A stretch of 55,254 bases of DNA from Flavobacteriaceae bacterium (GTDB lineage Bacteria > Bacteroidota > Bacteroidia > Flavobacteriales > Flavobacteriaceae). Where the stretch lies: contig JAAZZF010000104.1 in assembly GCA_014239275.1 (NCBI GenBank), positions 1-55,254 on the forward strand, read 5' to 3'. A program made the translations under genes and the position numbers. The notes under the pieces are model-generated. The model had not been told where the DNA came from. It worked only from the letters and a program-made list of their open reading frames with translations, and ran no database searches. The first letter of the stretch is position 1. Each line of letters starts with the position of its first letter. This document shows positions 43,276 to 52,480 of this stretch, piece by piece.

Positions 43276-45751
43276 AATTTTATTATTTATTTTTCTTTCA
43301 GTTTCTTTAAACAGTTTTTCCCAAAAATTGATTATTAAAGATTCTAAGGAAAAGTCTGTTATTCCAAATGTATCCGTTTACAATAGTCAAAGATCTTTGA
43401 CTGTTTTATCTGATATTGAAGGCCATGTAGATTATTCTGATTTTAAAAAATCTGATACGCTTGTTTTTAGTCATATTGCTTATAAAAAATTTAAAATTAG
43501 AATTGATAAAATTCCCAAATCGTCTTCTATAACAATAATTTATCTCAATTCTAATATTCAAAAATTATCTGAAATTATTTTATCTGTTGGTAGAAGCAAG
43601 GAAAATAAAGAAAAAATATCGAAAAAAGTCTCTTTAATCATCCCAAAAAAAACTGAACTTGACCTCCCTCAAACTTCAGCAGATTTATTATACTATGGAG
43701 GTGGCGTTAGAATTCAGAAAACACAAGGAGGAGGTGGTAGTCCTGTTATTAGAGGGTTTGAAGCTAACAGAGTTTTGCTTGTAGTGGATGGTGTTAGAAT
43801 GAATAATGCCATCTATAGGTCTGGGCATCTTCAAAATGCCATTACAATAGATCCTAATGTTCTTGAAAGAACTGAAATTATTTTTGGCCCAGCTTCTGTA
43901 GGTTACGGATCAGATGCTCTTGGCGGGGTAGTTCATTTCTATACAATAAAACCTAAGATTAATAATGAAAAGAAATGGACTATTAAAGGCTTAGAATCCT
44001 ATAATACTCATTTAAATCATATGATCAGCAATCTAAATTTCGAATATAGTAAGGAAAATTGGGCAAGTTTTACCAGTTTCTCTTACTCTGATTTTGGCGA
44101 TATTATTATGGGGAAAACCCGAAATCATGGTTTTAAAAATTGGGGATTAAACAAGTTCTCTCTTAATAAAGAAAAATTTAATACTGAGAGTATTTTAAAT
44201 AAAAATCCTACTATTCAAAAAAACACTGCTTACTCTCAATTTGATTTATTACAAAAAATTAATTATAAAGTTTCTGAAAGCGCCAATTTGATTTTTAACT
44301 TTCAGCACTCCAAGTCGTCAAATATAGATCGTTATGATAAACTGAATGAATATAATTCTTCTGAAAATCTAAAGTATGCTCAATGGTACTATGGCCCTCA
44401 GAAAAGGACACTTTTATCAACTGCTTATAATTTTTCAAAAAACAATAACTGGTTAAAAAGAGGGGCTATAGTTGTTGCATTTCAAAAGATTAATGAATCT
44501 AGACATAATAGGAAATTTCAATCTCTTGCTTTGAACTCACAAATAGAAGATGTAGAGGTTTTTTCTATAAATGCTGATTTTATTAGGGAACAGGCTGGTT
44601 TCTCTTCGTTATCTTATGGGTTTGAATATACTTACAATAATGTACATTCAATCGCTTATGGAACTACCCTAACTAAACTAAACAATTCTATTTTTGGTAT
44701 TAATAAATCTAATTCCATATTTAAAATTCCAACTAGATATCCAAGTGATGGAAGCAATTATAGCACGGCGGCCTCCTATTATGAATTTAGAAAAGATCTT
44801 TCTAAGAACTCTAATTTTAATTTTGGCATGAGATATACATACACGTTGTTAAATGCCCATTGGTTAGAAGAAGCTTTAATTGATGCTAATTTAAATGCTA
44901 TAAAAACACAAAATTCATCTTTAACAGGAAGTCTTGGCTATGTTTATAGGTCAAATAATGATTGGCAAATAAGCACTAATTTTTCCAGCGGTTTCAGGTC
45001 TCCGAATATTGATGATATGGGTAAAATAAGAGAAAATAGGGGTCTCCTTTCTGTTCCAAATAAGCACCTAAAGCCAGAATATGCTTACAACTCTGAATTA
45101 GGTTTTAAAAAATTTTATAATAATAAAGGGAATGTTTTTTCTCTTAACCTTTATTATACTCATATTACAGATCATATTATTAGAGATTCTTTTGAAATTT
45201 TGAACGATACATCAACTGAAGACCCTAAAACAATACTTTATGATTCTGAAGAGGTAAAAACTATGGCAAATATCAATGTTGGAAGAGCATACATATATGG
45301 TTTCTCGATTGATGCAGAAGCCACAATCCTAAAAAATTTAGCTTTTAAAAGTAATATTACCTATACAAAAGGTGGCAGCGTTAGAAACCCTTATCCTTTG
45401 CCTTCAATATCTCCTTTATTTGGATCTTTTTATTTAAAGTGGGTAAATTCTAATTTTAAAACCCAATTATCCTACAAGTTTTCAGGGCCTAAGAATCCAG
45501 AAAATTATAGCTATGGAGGAGAAGATGGCCTTGAAGAGACACCATTATTAGGTTACAATGATAAAGATCCCAATTATTATGGGATGCCCTCATGGGGAAT
45601 TTTTAAAATCTCCTCTTCATATAAAATTTCAAATAACTTAAAAGCTACCTTAATTTTTGATAATCTATTTGACATTCATTATAGAGAATTTGCTTCAGGC
45701 ATATCATCCCCTGGAAGAAACTTAAATATCGTTTTAGAGCATAAGTTCTAA
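43253..45751 (+). CDS. TonB-dependent outer-membrane receptor
   Basis: An 832-aa active-uptake receptor. Signal peptide at residues 1-23 (ending NSFSQ). A CarboxypepD_reg-like domain covers about 24-105, as is usual in Bacteroidota. The plug (about 130-230) contains QTSADLLYYGGGVRIQKTQG, SPVIRGFEANRVLLVVDGVRMN, ERTEIIFGPASVGYGSDALGG. The rest is a 22-strand barrel with the C-terminal FDNLFDIHYREF... and LNIVLEHKF. The plug resembles haem/haemoglobin and cobalamin receptors, but the substrate is not certain. No SusD partner gene is next to it, so a polysaccharide-utilisation role is not supported. The ATG at 43253 lies within recO. Confidence 0.92.
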   Translation: MIFFKENKILLFIFLSVSLNSFSQKLIIKDSKEKSVIPNVSVYNSQRSLTVLSDIEGHVDYSDFKKSDTLVFSHIAYKKFKIRIDKIPKSSSITIIYLNSNIQKLSEIILSVGRSKENKEKISKKVSLIIPKKTELDLPQTSADLLYYGGGVRIQKTQGGGGSPVIRGFEANRVLLVVDGVRMNNAIYRSGHLQNAITIDPNVLERTEIIFGPASVGYGSDALGGVVHFYTIKPKINNEKKWTIKGLESYNTHLNHMISNLNFEYSKENWASFTSFSYSDFGDIIMGKTRNHGFKNWGLNKFSLNKEKFNTESILNKNPTIQKNTAYSQFDLLQKINYKVSESANLIFNFQHSKSSNIDRYDKLNEYNSSENLKYAQWYYGPQKRTLLSTAYNFSKNNNWLKRGAIVVAFQKINESRHNRKFQSLALNSQIEDVEVFSINADFIREQAGFSSLSYGFEYTYNNVHSIAYGTTLTKLNNSIFGINKSNSIFKIPTRYPSDGSNYSTAASYYEFRKDLSKNSNFNFGMRYTYTLLNAHWLEEALIDANLNAIKTQNSSLTGSLGYVYRSNNDWQISTNFSSGFRSPNIDDMGKIRENRGLLSVPNKHLKPEYAYNSELGFKKFYNNKGNVFSLNLYYTHITDHIIRDSFEILNDTSTEDPKTILYDSEEVKTMANINVGRAYIYGFSIDAEATILKNLAFKSNITYTKGGSVRNPYPLPSISPLFGSFYLKWVNSNFKTQLSYKFSGPKNPENYSYGGEDGLEETPLLGYNDKDPNYYGMPSWGIFKISSSYKISNNLKATLIFDNLFDIHYREFASGISSPGRNLNIVLEHKF

Positions 45752-45805
45752 AAAATTTCATCTAAAATGGTTACTTTCGCTTCTATCAAAAATTCATTTA
45801 AGTAA

Positions 45806-48800
45806 ATGGCTTTTAAAGAATATAAAAGTTTGAATCTTTCGCAAATCGCCAAAGAAATTCTAAAAGATTGGGAATCCAATCAATCTTTTGAAAAAAGTAT
45901 AATTCTCAGGGAAGGATGTCCAAAATATGTTTTTTACGAGGGGCCCCCTTCTGCGAATGGCATGCCTGGCATTCACCATGTTATGGCTAGAAGTATAAAA
46001 GATATTTTTTGTCGATACAAAACATTAAAAGGCTTTCAAGTAACCAGAAAGGCAGGTTGGGATACACATGGCCTCCCAATCGAACTAAGTGTTGAAAAAG
46101 AGCTTGGAATTACTAAAGAAGATATTGGGGAATCTATAACTATTGCAGATTATAATAAAGCTTGTAAAAAAGCTGTAATGCGTTATACTGATGTATGGAA
46201 TGAATTAACAAAAAAAATGGGTTATTGGGTTGATATGGAAAATCCCTATATAACTTATAAACCTAAATATATTGAGTCTGTTTGGTGGCTTCTAAAAAAC
46301 CTGTTTAATAAAGGGTTAATTTATAAAGGATATACTATCCAACCATATTCGCCTAAAGCGGGAACTGGCTTAAGCTCTCATGAATTAAATCAGCCGGGAA
46401 CATATCAGGATGTAACCGACACAACTGTAACAGCTCAATTTAAAGCTATTAATACTACTTTGCCAGATTCTATCCAACAAGGTGATTCTGTTTATTTTTT
46501 GGCATGGACTACTACGCCATGGACTTTGCCTTCAAATACTGCTTTGACTGTGAATCCTAAAATTAAATATGCTCTTGTTTCTAGTTTTAATCAATACACA
46601 AAAAAACCAATTCATGTAATTTTAGCTAAAGATTTAGTCTCAAAGGTTTTTTTAGGTCCTTTTATTCAAGTTGAAAACGAATCAATGCTTAAGTTGAGCT
46701 CTAAGCAAACAAGTAAAATTCCTTATTATTTAAAAAAGACATTTAACGGTACTGAATTAATTGGAATTAAATATGAACAACTATGGAATGAAGCCCCGGT
46801 TCCTTTTGAAAATGCTGAAAATGCTTTTAGAGTTATTGGTGGTGATTTTGTGACTATAGAAGATGGTACAGGAATTGTTCATACGGCACCAACATTTGGA
46901 GCCGATGATGCAAAAGCTGCCAAAGAGGCTATTCCTGAGGTTCCTCCTATGTTAATATATGATGAGAATCAACAATTAGTCCCTCTAGTAGATCTACAGG
47001 GTAAATTTAGGCCTGAACTAGGCAGTTTAGGAGGGAAATATGTGAAAAATGAGTACTATAGCAGTAACGATAAAGTTCCTGAAAGATCTGTAGATGTTGA
47101 AATCGCTATAAAACTAAAAGAAGAAAATAAAGCGTTTAAAGTCGAAAAATACGTGCACAGTTATCCTAACTGCTGGAGAACTGACAAGCCTATATTATAC
47201 TACCCATTAGATTCTTGGTTTATTAAAGTAACGGAAAAGAAAAATCTATTGATTAAACTCAACCAATCTATTAATTGGAAACCTAAATCTACTGGAGATA
47301 GAAGGTTTGGGAACTGGCTTTCTAATGCCAACGATTGGAATCTTTCAAGATCAAGGTTTTGGGGTATTCCTCTGCCAATTTGGAGAACCGAGGATTCAAA
47401 AGAAACCATAATAATTGGATCTATTGAAGAATTAAAATGTGAAATTACCAAATCTATAAGCTTGGGCTTTATGAAAGTGGATCCATTTGATTCTTTTCAA
47501 GTTGACGACATGAGTGATTTAAATTATGCCCAAATTGATCTTCATAAAAACATTGTAGATCAAATAATCCTATCATCAAAAAATAAAAAAAGAATGTATC
47601 GTGAGCCTGATTTAATTGACGTTTGGTTTGACTCTGGATCTATGCCATATGCACAATGGCATTACCCCTTTGAAAATAAAGAAATGATTGATGACAATAT
47701 TGCATTTCCTGCTGATTATATCGCAGAAGGAGTAGATCAAACTAGAGGCTGGTTTTATACTCTACATGCTATTAGTTCAATGGTTTTTGAATCTATTTCC
47801 TATAAAAATGTGATCTCAAATGGTCTTGTTTTAGATAAAAACGGTCAAAAAATGTCCAAAAGGCTAGGAAATGTAGTGGATCCATTTAAAACTATAGAAA
47901 AATTTGGCCCCGATGCAACGAGATGGTATATGATTAGCAATGCTAATCCATGGGATAATTTAAAATTTGATATTGATGGAATTGAAGAAAGTAAGCGTAA
48001 GTTTTTTGGCACATTGTACAATATATATTCCTTTTTCTCTCTTTATTCTAACATAGATAATTTTAGCTTTAATGAAAAAGAAATTAAAAATTCTTTAAAG
48101 CCTGAGTTAGATAGGTGGATAATCTCCGAGTTACATTCTTTAATTTTTGAAGTTGATAATCATTATTCCAATTATGAACCAACTAAAGCAGCAAGGGCAA
48201 TTTCAAAATTTGTGCAATTGTATCTAAGCAATTGGTATGTAAGACTTTCTAGGAGAAGATTTTGGAAAGGAACCTATGAGAAAGATAAGATTAGTGCCTA
48301 TCAAACTTTATTTACATGTTTAATAGAAACAGCTAAAATATCATCTCCTATTGCTCCATTTTTTATGGATCGTTTATATTGTGACCTGATCTCAAACACT
48401 AATTTTAATTCGTTTAATTCAGTTCATCATGCTAATTTCCCGGCTTCAAAAAGTGAATTCATAGATCCCGAATTACAAAAAAAATTACGGAAAACACAAA
48501 TAATCTGTTCCTTAATTTTATCTCTTCGAAAAAAAGAAAAAATTAAGGTTCGACAACCTCTTTCTAAAGTAATGATACCATTTTCTTCTAAAGCTGAAAA
48601 AACAGAACTTGAAGAAATTTCTGACCTTATAAAGTCAGAAGTAAATGTCAAAGAAATTGATCTTATAAGCAATTCTTCCAGAATTTTAATTAAAAAAGTT
48701 AAACCAAACTTCAAAAGACTAGGCCCTAAATTGGGAAAATTATTATCTCAAGCTACTAATCAAATTAAAGAGTTTGGAGATAAAGAAATAAACAAAATAG

Positions 48801-49213
48801 AGAAGGGGGAACAAATTTGTTTAGAAATTAATTCTAATAAAGTTACCCTTGAAGCATTAGATTTTGAAGTAATTTCCGAAGATATTGAAGGTTGGTTAGT
48901 TGCATCTGAAAACAATATAACAGTCGCATTAGACATTCAATTAAATAAAGAATTAATAAATGAAGGAATAGCGCGAGAGCTAGTAAATAGAATTCAAAAC
49001 CAGAGAAAAGAAATTGGCTTATTAGTAACAGATAAAATTATTTTAAAAATTCAGAAGGATAATCTAATTGAAAAAGCTATTTTTGAGAACAGAGACTATA
49101 TAGTAAATGAAACTTTAGCAGTTGATTTAATTCTTGTAGAATCTATAAATGAAGGGGTTGAAATTAAATTTGATAATATAAATACTAAATTAAGTATCCA
49201 TAAAAACAATTAA
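45806..49213 (+). CDS. ileS: isoleucine--tRNA ligase, type 2, with swapped GxHH signature
   Basis: An 1135-aa class I synthetase. The HIGH region reads PPSANGMPGIHHVMAR, so the signature is G55-I-H-H58 instead of HxGH: the first and third residues are swapped. The KMSKR motif (682-686) is intact. The editing domain (CP1, about 190-400) has TTTPWTLPSNTALTV and GTGIVHTAPTFGADD, with the catalytic Asp. WYMISNANPWDNLKFD and the long C-terminal extension (about 960-1135) are as in eukaryote-like, type-2 IleS. Only a near-consensus -7 element (TACTTTCG, 45772-45779) is seen upstream. A TraR/DksA-like gene and lspA follow closely, a common flavobacterial order. Confidence 0.96.
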   Translation: MAFKEYKSLNLSQIAKEILKDWESNQSFEKSIILREGCPKYVFYEGPPSANGMPGIHHVMARSIKDIFCRYKTLKGFQVTRKAGWDTHGLPIELSVEKELGITKEDIGESITIADYNKACKKAVMRYTDVWNELTKKMGYWVDMENPYITYKPKYIESVWWLLKNLFNKGLIYKGYTIQPYSPKAGTGLSSHELNQPGTYQDVTDTTVTAQFKAINTTLPDSIQQGDSVYFLAWTTTPWTLPSNTALTVNPKIKYALVSSFNQYTKKPIHVILAKDLVSKVFLGPFIQVENESMLKLSSKQTSKIPYYLKKTFNGTELIGIKYEQLWNEAPVPFENAENAFRVIGGDFVTIEDGTGIVHTAPTFGADDAKAAKEAIPEVPPMLIYDENQQLVPLVDLQGKFRPELGSLGGKYVKNEYYSSNDKVPERSVDVEIAIKLKEENKAFKVEKYVHSYPNCWRTDKPILYYPLDSWFIKVTEKKNLLIKLNQSINWKPKSTGDRRFGNWLSNANDWNLSRSRFWGIPLPIWRTEDSKETIIIGSIEELKCEITKSISLGFMKVDPFDSFQVDDMSDLNYAQIDLHKNIVDQIILSSKNKKRMYREPDLIDVWFDSGSMPYAQWHYPFENKEMIDDNIAFPADYIAEGVDQTRGWFYTLHAISSMVFESISYKNVISNGLVLDKNGQKMSKRLGNVVDPFKTIEKFGPDATRWYMISNANPWDNLKFDIDGIEESKRKFFGTLYNIYSFFSLYSNIDNFSFNEKEIKNSLKPELDRWIISELHSLIFEVDNHYSNYEPTKAARAISKFVQLYLSNWYVRLSRRRFWKGTYEKDKISAYQTLFTCLIETAKISSPIAPFFMDRLYCDLISNTNFNSFNSVHHANFPASKSEFIDPELQKKLRKTQIICSLILSLRKKEKIKVRQPLSKVMIPFSSKAEKTELEEISDLIKSEVNVKEIDLISNSSRILIKKVKPNFKRLGPKLGKLLSQATNQIKEFGDKEINKIEKGEQICLEINSNKVTLEALDFEVISEDIEGWLVASENNITVALDIQLNKELINEGIARELVNRIQNQRKEIGLLVTDKIILKIQKDNLIEKAIFENRDYIVNETLAVDLILVESINEGVEIKFDNINTKLSIHKNN

Positions 49214-49215
49214 CA

Positions 49216-49590
49216 ATGGCGATTACACGATATTCTGATAGAGATTTAAAAAAATTTAAAACTTTAATTGAAGAAAAAATTGAAAAAGCGCAAAAAGATT
49301 TGTCTCTAATAAAGAGTGCTTATATGAATGATGGAAATAATGGGACTGAAGATACATCTCCTACATTCAAAGCATTTGAAGAAGGCTCACAAACTATGTC
49401 AAAGGAAGCTAATACTCAGCTTGCCATTAGACAAGAAAAATTTATTAGAGATTTAAATGCTGCTCTAATAAGAATTGAAAACAAAACCTATGGGGTTTGT
49501 AGAGAAACTGGTAAATTAATAAACAAAAAAAGATTAGCATTAGTTCCTCATGCTACTTTAAGCATTGAAGCTAAAAATAAGATCTCTTAA
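49216..49590 (+). CDS. TraR/DksA family protein with degraded zinc finger
   Basis: A 124-aa protein of the DksA/TraR family, whose members bind the secondary channel of RNA polymerase. The long coiled-coil region is about residues 8-85 (RDLKKFKTLIEEKIEKAQKDL), and the C-terminal finger starts YGVCRETGKLINKKRLALVPHATLS. A standard finger has four Cys; only one remains, so zinc binding is unlikely. It starts 2 bases after ileS and precedes lspA by 36. Many Bacteroidota members of the family share this degraded form, so it may still be active. Confidence 0.85.
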   Translation: MAITRYSDRDLKKFKTLIEEKIEKAQKDLSLIKSAYMNDGNNGTEDTSPTFKAFEEGSQTMSKEANTQLAIRQEKFIRDLNAALIRIENKTYGVCRETGKLINKKRLALVPHATLSIEAKNKIS

Positions 49591-49626
49591 GCTTTAGAAC
49601 AAGTTTCTTTTTAATCATGCATTTAT

Positions 49627-50250
49627 ATGACTTTAAATAAATCTATTTTAATAATTCTTTGTGTTTTAATAATAGATCAATTATCTAAAGTTTATATAAA
49701 ACTTCATTTCCCCTTAACCCTTTATGGCGATGCCTCCCTTCTAGACTGGGGTTGGTTTAAAATACTCTTTATTGAAAATAAGGGGATGGCCTGGGGGGCT
49801 AAGATCAGCGACTTTATTCCTATTATTAGTGAAAAGTCTGGGAAATTAATCTTAACTCTATTTAGAATTTTAGCAGTTCCTCTAATATTTTATTGGCTTT
49901 ATGACAGTATAAAAAAGAAAGAAACCAAACTTTTAATAATTAGTATTTCTTTAGTTCTTGCAGGTGCAATTGGGAATCTTATTGATTCTGTTTTTTATGG
50001 ATTTCTTTTCACAGACAGCTATCTAAATGTTGCTGTTTTTAGTCCCGGAAATGGGTATGAGTCTGTTTTTTATGGTCATGTAGTAGATATGCTCCAGTTC
50101 CCAATGTTTACCTGGAATTGGCCTAGTTGGATCCCCTATATTGGAGGAGAAAGTTTTACTTTTTTTGAGCCTGTATTTAATATTGCTGACACTGCAATTA
50201 GTACTGGGGTAGGAATAATGATAGTCTTCAACAAAAAAGTTTTTCCTTAA
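49627..50250 (+). CDS. lspA: lipoprotein signal peptidase (signal peptidase II)
   Basis: A 207-aa inner-membrane aspartic protease that cleaves prolipoprotein signal peptides. Four helices are visible; the catalytic aspartates are in GAIGNLIDSVFYG and FNIADTAIS. The N-terminal IIDQLSKVYIKL and IENKGMAWG are typical. It is about 40 residues longer than E. coli LspA, the extra residues lying in the loop before the last helix (DSYLNVAVFSPGNGYESVFY), a usual Bacteroidota feature. The window encodes clear substrates, such as the DUF1080 and M23 lipoproteins. It converges on a small membrane-protein gene 2 bases away. Confidence 0.94.
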   Translation: MTLNKSILIILCVLIIDQLSKVYIKLHFPLTLYGDASLLDWGWFKILFIENKGMAWGAKISDFIPIISEKSGKLILTLFRILAVPLIFYWLYDSIKKKETKLLIISISLVLAGAIGNLIDSVFYGFLFTDSYLNVAVFSPGNGYESVFYGHVVDMLQFPMFTWNWPSWIPYIGGESFTFFEPVFNIADTAISTGVGIMIVFNKKVFP

Positions 50251-50252
50251 AG

Positions 50253-50579
50253 CTATTTTTTAATTTTAAACTTGTTACCCTTATATATCATATATGGCGT
50301 CGCGACAACTATTGAGACACAATATGCAATAAGCGCTATTATCTCATCAAAAGCAATATAAAATATTGCAAAAAACAATGTTGAATAAATAGTTAGGCTT
50401 ATAAAAAACTTTTTAAAAAATTTAAGATAATTTATAAGATCAAATGCTTCTTTTTTTTCTTTTGACATAGTATTGTACCCTGCCAATAAGTATTTTGCAT
50501 TATTCTCATTTATACCAAAAGCAATAAAAATGAAACATAGATCTGTTATAATTAATGATATTACTATTCCACTCTCCAC
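50253..50579 (-). CDS. small membrane protein, 108 aa, unknown function
   Basis: Not recognised. Three hydrophobic stretches are visible (about residues 5-20, 55-75 and 78-97), with a soluble segment between the first two (NNAKYLLAGYNTMSKEKKEAFDLINYLK) that looks like the DUF3784-type small membrane proteins (Leu-Ala-Gly-Tyr-Asn). It diverges from uvrC and converges with lspA. The DUF3784 suggestion rests on that short motif only. Confidence 0.65.
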   Translation of the reverse strand: MESGIVISLIITDLCFIFIAFGINENNAKYLLAGYNTMSKEKKEAFDLINYLKFFKKFFISLTIYSTLFFAIFYIAFDEIIALIAYCVSIVVATPYMIYKGNKFKIKK

Positions 50580-50627
50580 TTATCGGTTTAATTTTATTTG
50601 TTTAAAATTAAGAATTATTTTAGTATC

Positions 50628-52460
50628 GTGAATAAAAAATCTTTTGAGTTAAAGCTAGCTACTATTCCAACTCTTCCAGGGGTTTACCAGTTCTTTAATG
50701 ATTCCAATAAGATAATATATATAGGCAAAGCTAAAAATTTAAAAAATCGTGTTTCATCATATTTTCAGAAAACCTTCCCCTCGCAAAAGACTAAAGCCCT
50801 TGTGCAAAATATTTATGACATCAAGCATGTTGTCGTCTCATCAGAATCTGATGCTCTTCTTCTAGAAAATTCTTTAATAAAAAAATTTCAGCCTAAATAC
50901 AATATATTGCTAAGAGACGACAAAACCTATCCATGGATATGCATAAAAAAGGAGCGATTCCCTAGGATTTTCTTTACTAGAAAATTGATTAAAGATGGCT
51001 CTGAATATTATGGCCCATATACAAATTATAAGACTATTAATATTTTGCTTGATTTAATTAATAATCTATATCCTATAAGAATTAGCAACTATAATCTTTC
51101 AGAAAAACAAATAAATTCTAATAAGGAGGAGCTATCTCTTCGTATGTTAAAAAAAGCTGGCAACATTATAATTCTTGGGTTTCATATAGGCGATTATAGT
51201 AATTCTAATGAACACTTTATTTCAGAAAAGGATTATAGTTCTAACATTTACTCCGTTAAACAGATCCTCAAAGGTAAATTTGCCCCATCTAAGAAGCTTT
51301 TAAAAAAACAAATGCATAGGTATTCTAAAAAAATGGATTTCGAAAATGCGCAGAAGATCAAAGAAAAAATAGCATTGTTAGATAACTATCAATCTAAATC
51401 AACAGTTGTTAGCTCTAAACTTAATAATATTGATGTATTTAGTATACTTTCCGATCAAACTCATGCTTATATAAATTATCTACAAGTTGCATATGGTCGT
51501 ATAGTTAGATTTCATAATGTGGAAATTAAAAAGAAGTTAGATGAAAGTGATAAAGATCTATTATTGCTCTGTATAATTGATCTTAGAAAAAAATTAAAAT
51601 CAAATAATAAAACAATTATCTGTCCATTTGATTTTAGCAAATTAATCTCTGCCAAATTTATTCTTCCTAAGGCAGGAGATAATAAAAAACTTCTTGAACT
51701 TTCAAAAAAAAATGTTGCTCTCTTTAAAATAGAAAAACTAAAAAAAATTCAAATTGTTGATCCTGAAAGACACGCAAAAAGAATTCTGGATCAAATGAAA
51801 AATGATTTAAGATTAAAAACAGCTCCTATTCATATAGAATGTTTTGATAATTCTAATATTCAAGGTTCAAACCCTGTTGCTGCGTGTGTAGTGTTTATTA
51901 ATGGAAAACCAGCTAAAAAAGAATATAGACGATATAATATTAAAACTATTAAAGGGCCTGATGATTATGCTTCTATGGAAGAGGTTGTTTACAGAAGATA
52001 TCAAAGAGTGATTAAGGAAAAAAAATCTTTGCCTAATCTAATTATTCTTGATGGAGGTAAGGGCCAACTTAATTCTGGCATGTCCGCATTAAAAAAACTT
52101 AATTTAAATAATAAAATTACTGTTTTAGGGATAGCTAAAAGATTAGAAGAAATCTATTCCCTACAAGACCCTATTCCTCTTTATCTAGATAAAAGATCTG
52201 AATCATTAAAATTAATTCAGCATATGAGAAACGAAGCGCATCGATTTGCTATTACATTCCACAGAAATAAAAGAAGTAATAAGGCATTAAGATCTTCGAT
52301 CGATTTGATTCCAGGTATTGGGGAGAAAACCAAAATAACTCTTTTAAAAAAATATAAATCATTAAAAAAGATCAAAGAAACCCCAGAAGAATTAATAGCT
52401 AAAGATGTAGGAGTTTCAAAAGCAAAAAAATTAATGTCTTTTTTAAATTCATCCAGCTAG
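50628..52460 (+). CDS. uvrC: excinuclease ABC subunit C
   Basis: About 610 aa when started at GTG 50628 (MNKKSFELKLATIPTLPGVYQFF). It makes both incisions in nucleotide-excision repair with UvrAB. Domains in order: GIY-YIG nuclease (PGVYQFFNDSNKIIYIGKAKNL), UVR segment (MDFENAQKIKEKIALL), RNase H-like nuclease (IECFDNSNIQGSNPVAA, LIILDGGKGQLNSG), and C-terminal helix-hairpin-helix (LIPGIGEKTKITLLKKYKSL). The longest frame starts at TTG 50598, but a near-consensus -7 element (TTTATTTG, 50593-50600) overlaps that codon, so GTG 50628 is more likely. Neither start is an ATG. Confidence 0.94.
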   Translation: MNKKSFELKLATIPTLPGVYQFFNDSNKIIYIGKAKNLKNRVSSYFQKTFPSQKTKALVQNIYDIKHVVVSSESDALLLENSLIKKFQPKYNILLRDDKTYPWICIKKERFPRIFFTRKLIKDGSEYYGPYTNYKTINILLDLINNLYPIRISNYNLSEKQINSNKEELSLRMLKKAGNIIILGFHIGDYSNSNEHFISEKDYSSNIYSVKQILKGKFAPSKKLLKKQMHRYSKKMDFENAQKIKEKIALLDNYQSKSTVVSSKLNNIDVFSILSDQTHAYINYLQVAYGRIVRFHNVEIKKKLDESDKDLLLLCIIDLRKKLKSNNKTIICPFDFSKLISAKFILPKAGDNKKLLELSKKNVALFKIEKLKKIQIVDPERHAKRILDQMKNDLRLKTAPIHIECFDNSNIQGSNPVAACVVFINGKPAKKEYRRYNIKTIKGPDDYASMEEVVYRRYQRVIKEKKSLPNLIILDGGKGQLNSGMSALKKLNLNNKITVLGIAKRLEEIYSLQDPIPLYLDKRSESLKLIQHMRNEAHRFAITFHRNKRSNKALRSSIDLIPGIGEKTKITLLKKYKSLKKIKETPEELIAKDVGVSKAKKLMSFLNSSS

Positions 52461-52467
52461 TATTTTA

Positions 52468-52475
52468 TATTTTTG
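52468..52475 (+). promoter_or_regulatory. -7 promoter element for the DUF3108 gene
   Basis: TATTTTTG matches TAnnTTTG but ends only 5 bases before ATG 52481, so any transcript from it would be leaderless or nearly so. The match may be chance in this AT-rich gap after uvrC. Confidence 0.35.
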
Positions 52476-52480
52476 CATAT

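Noticed and set aside
43253-45751. Polysaccharide-utilisation (SusC/SusD) locus
   Set aside because: The receptor is 832 aa, lacks a SusD partner and glycoside hydrolase neighbours, and its plug resembles haem/cobalamin-type receptors.
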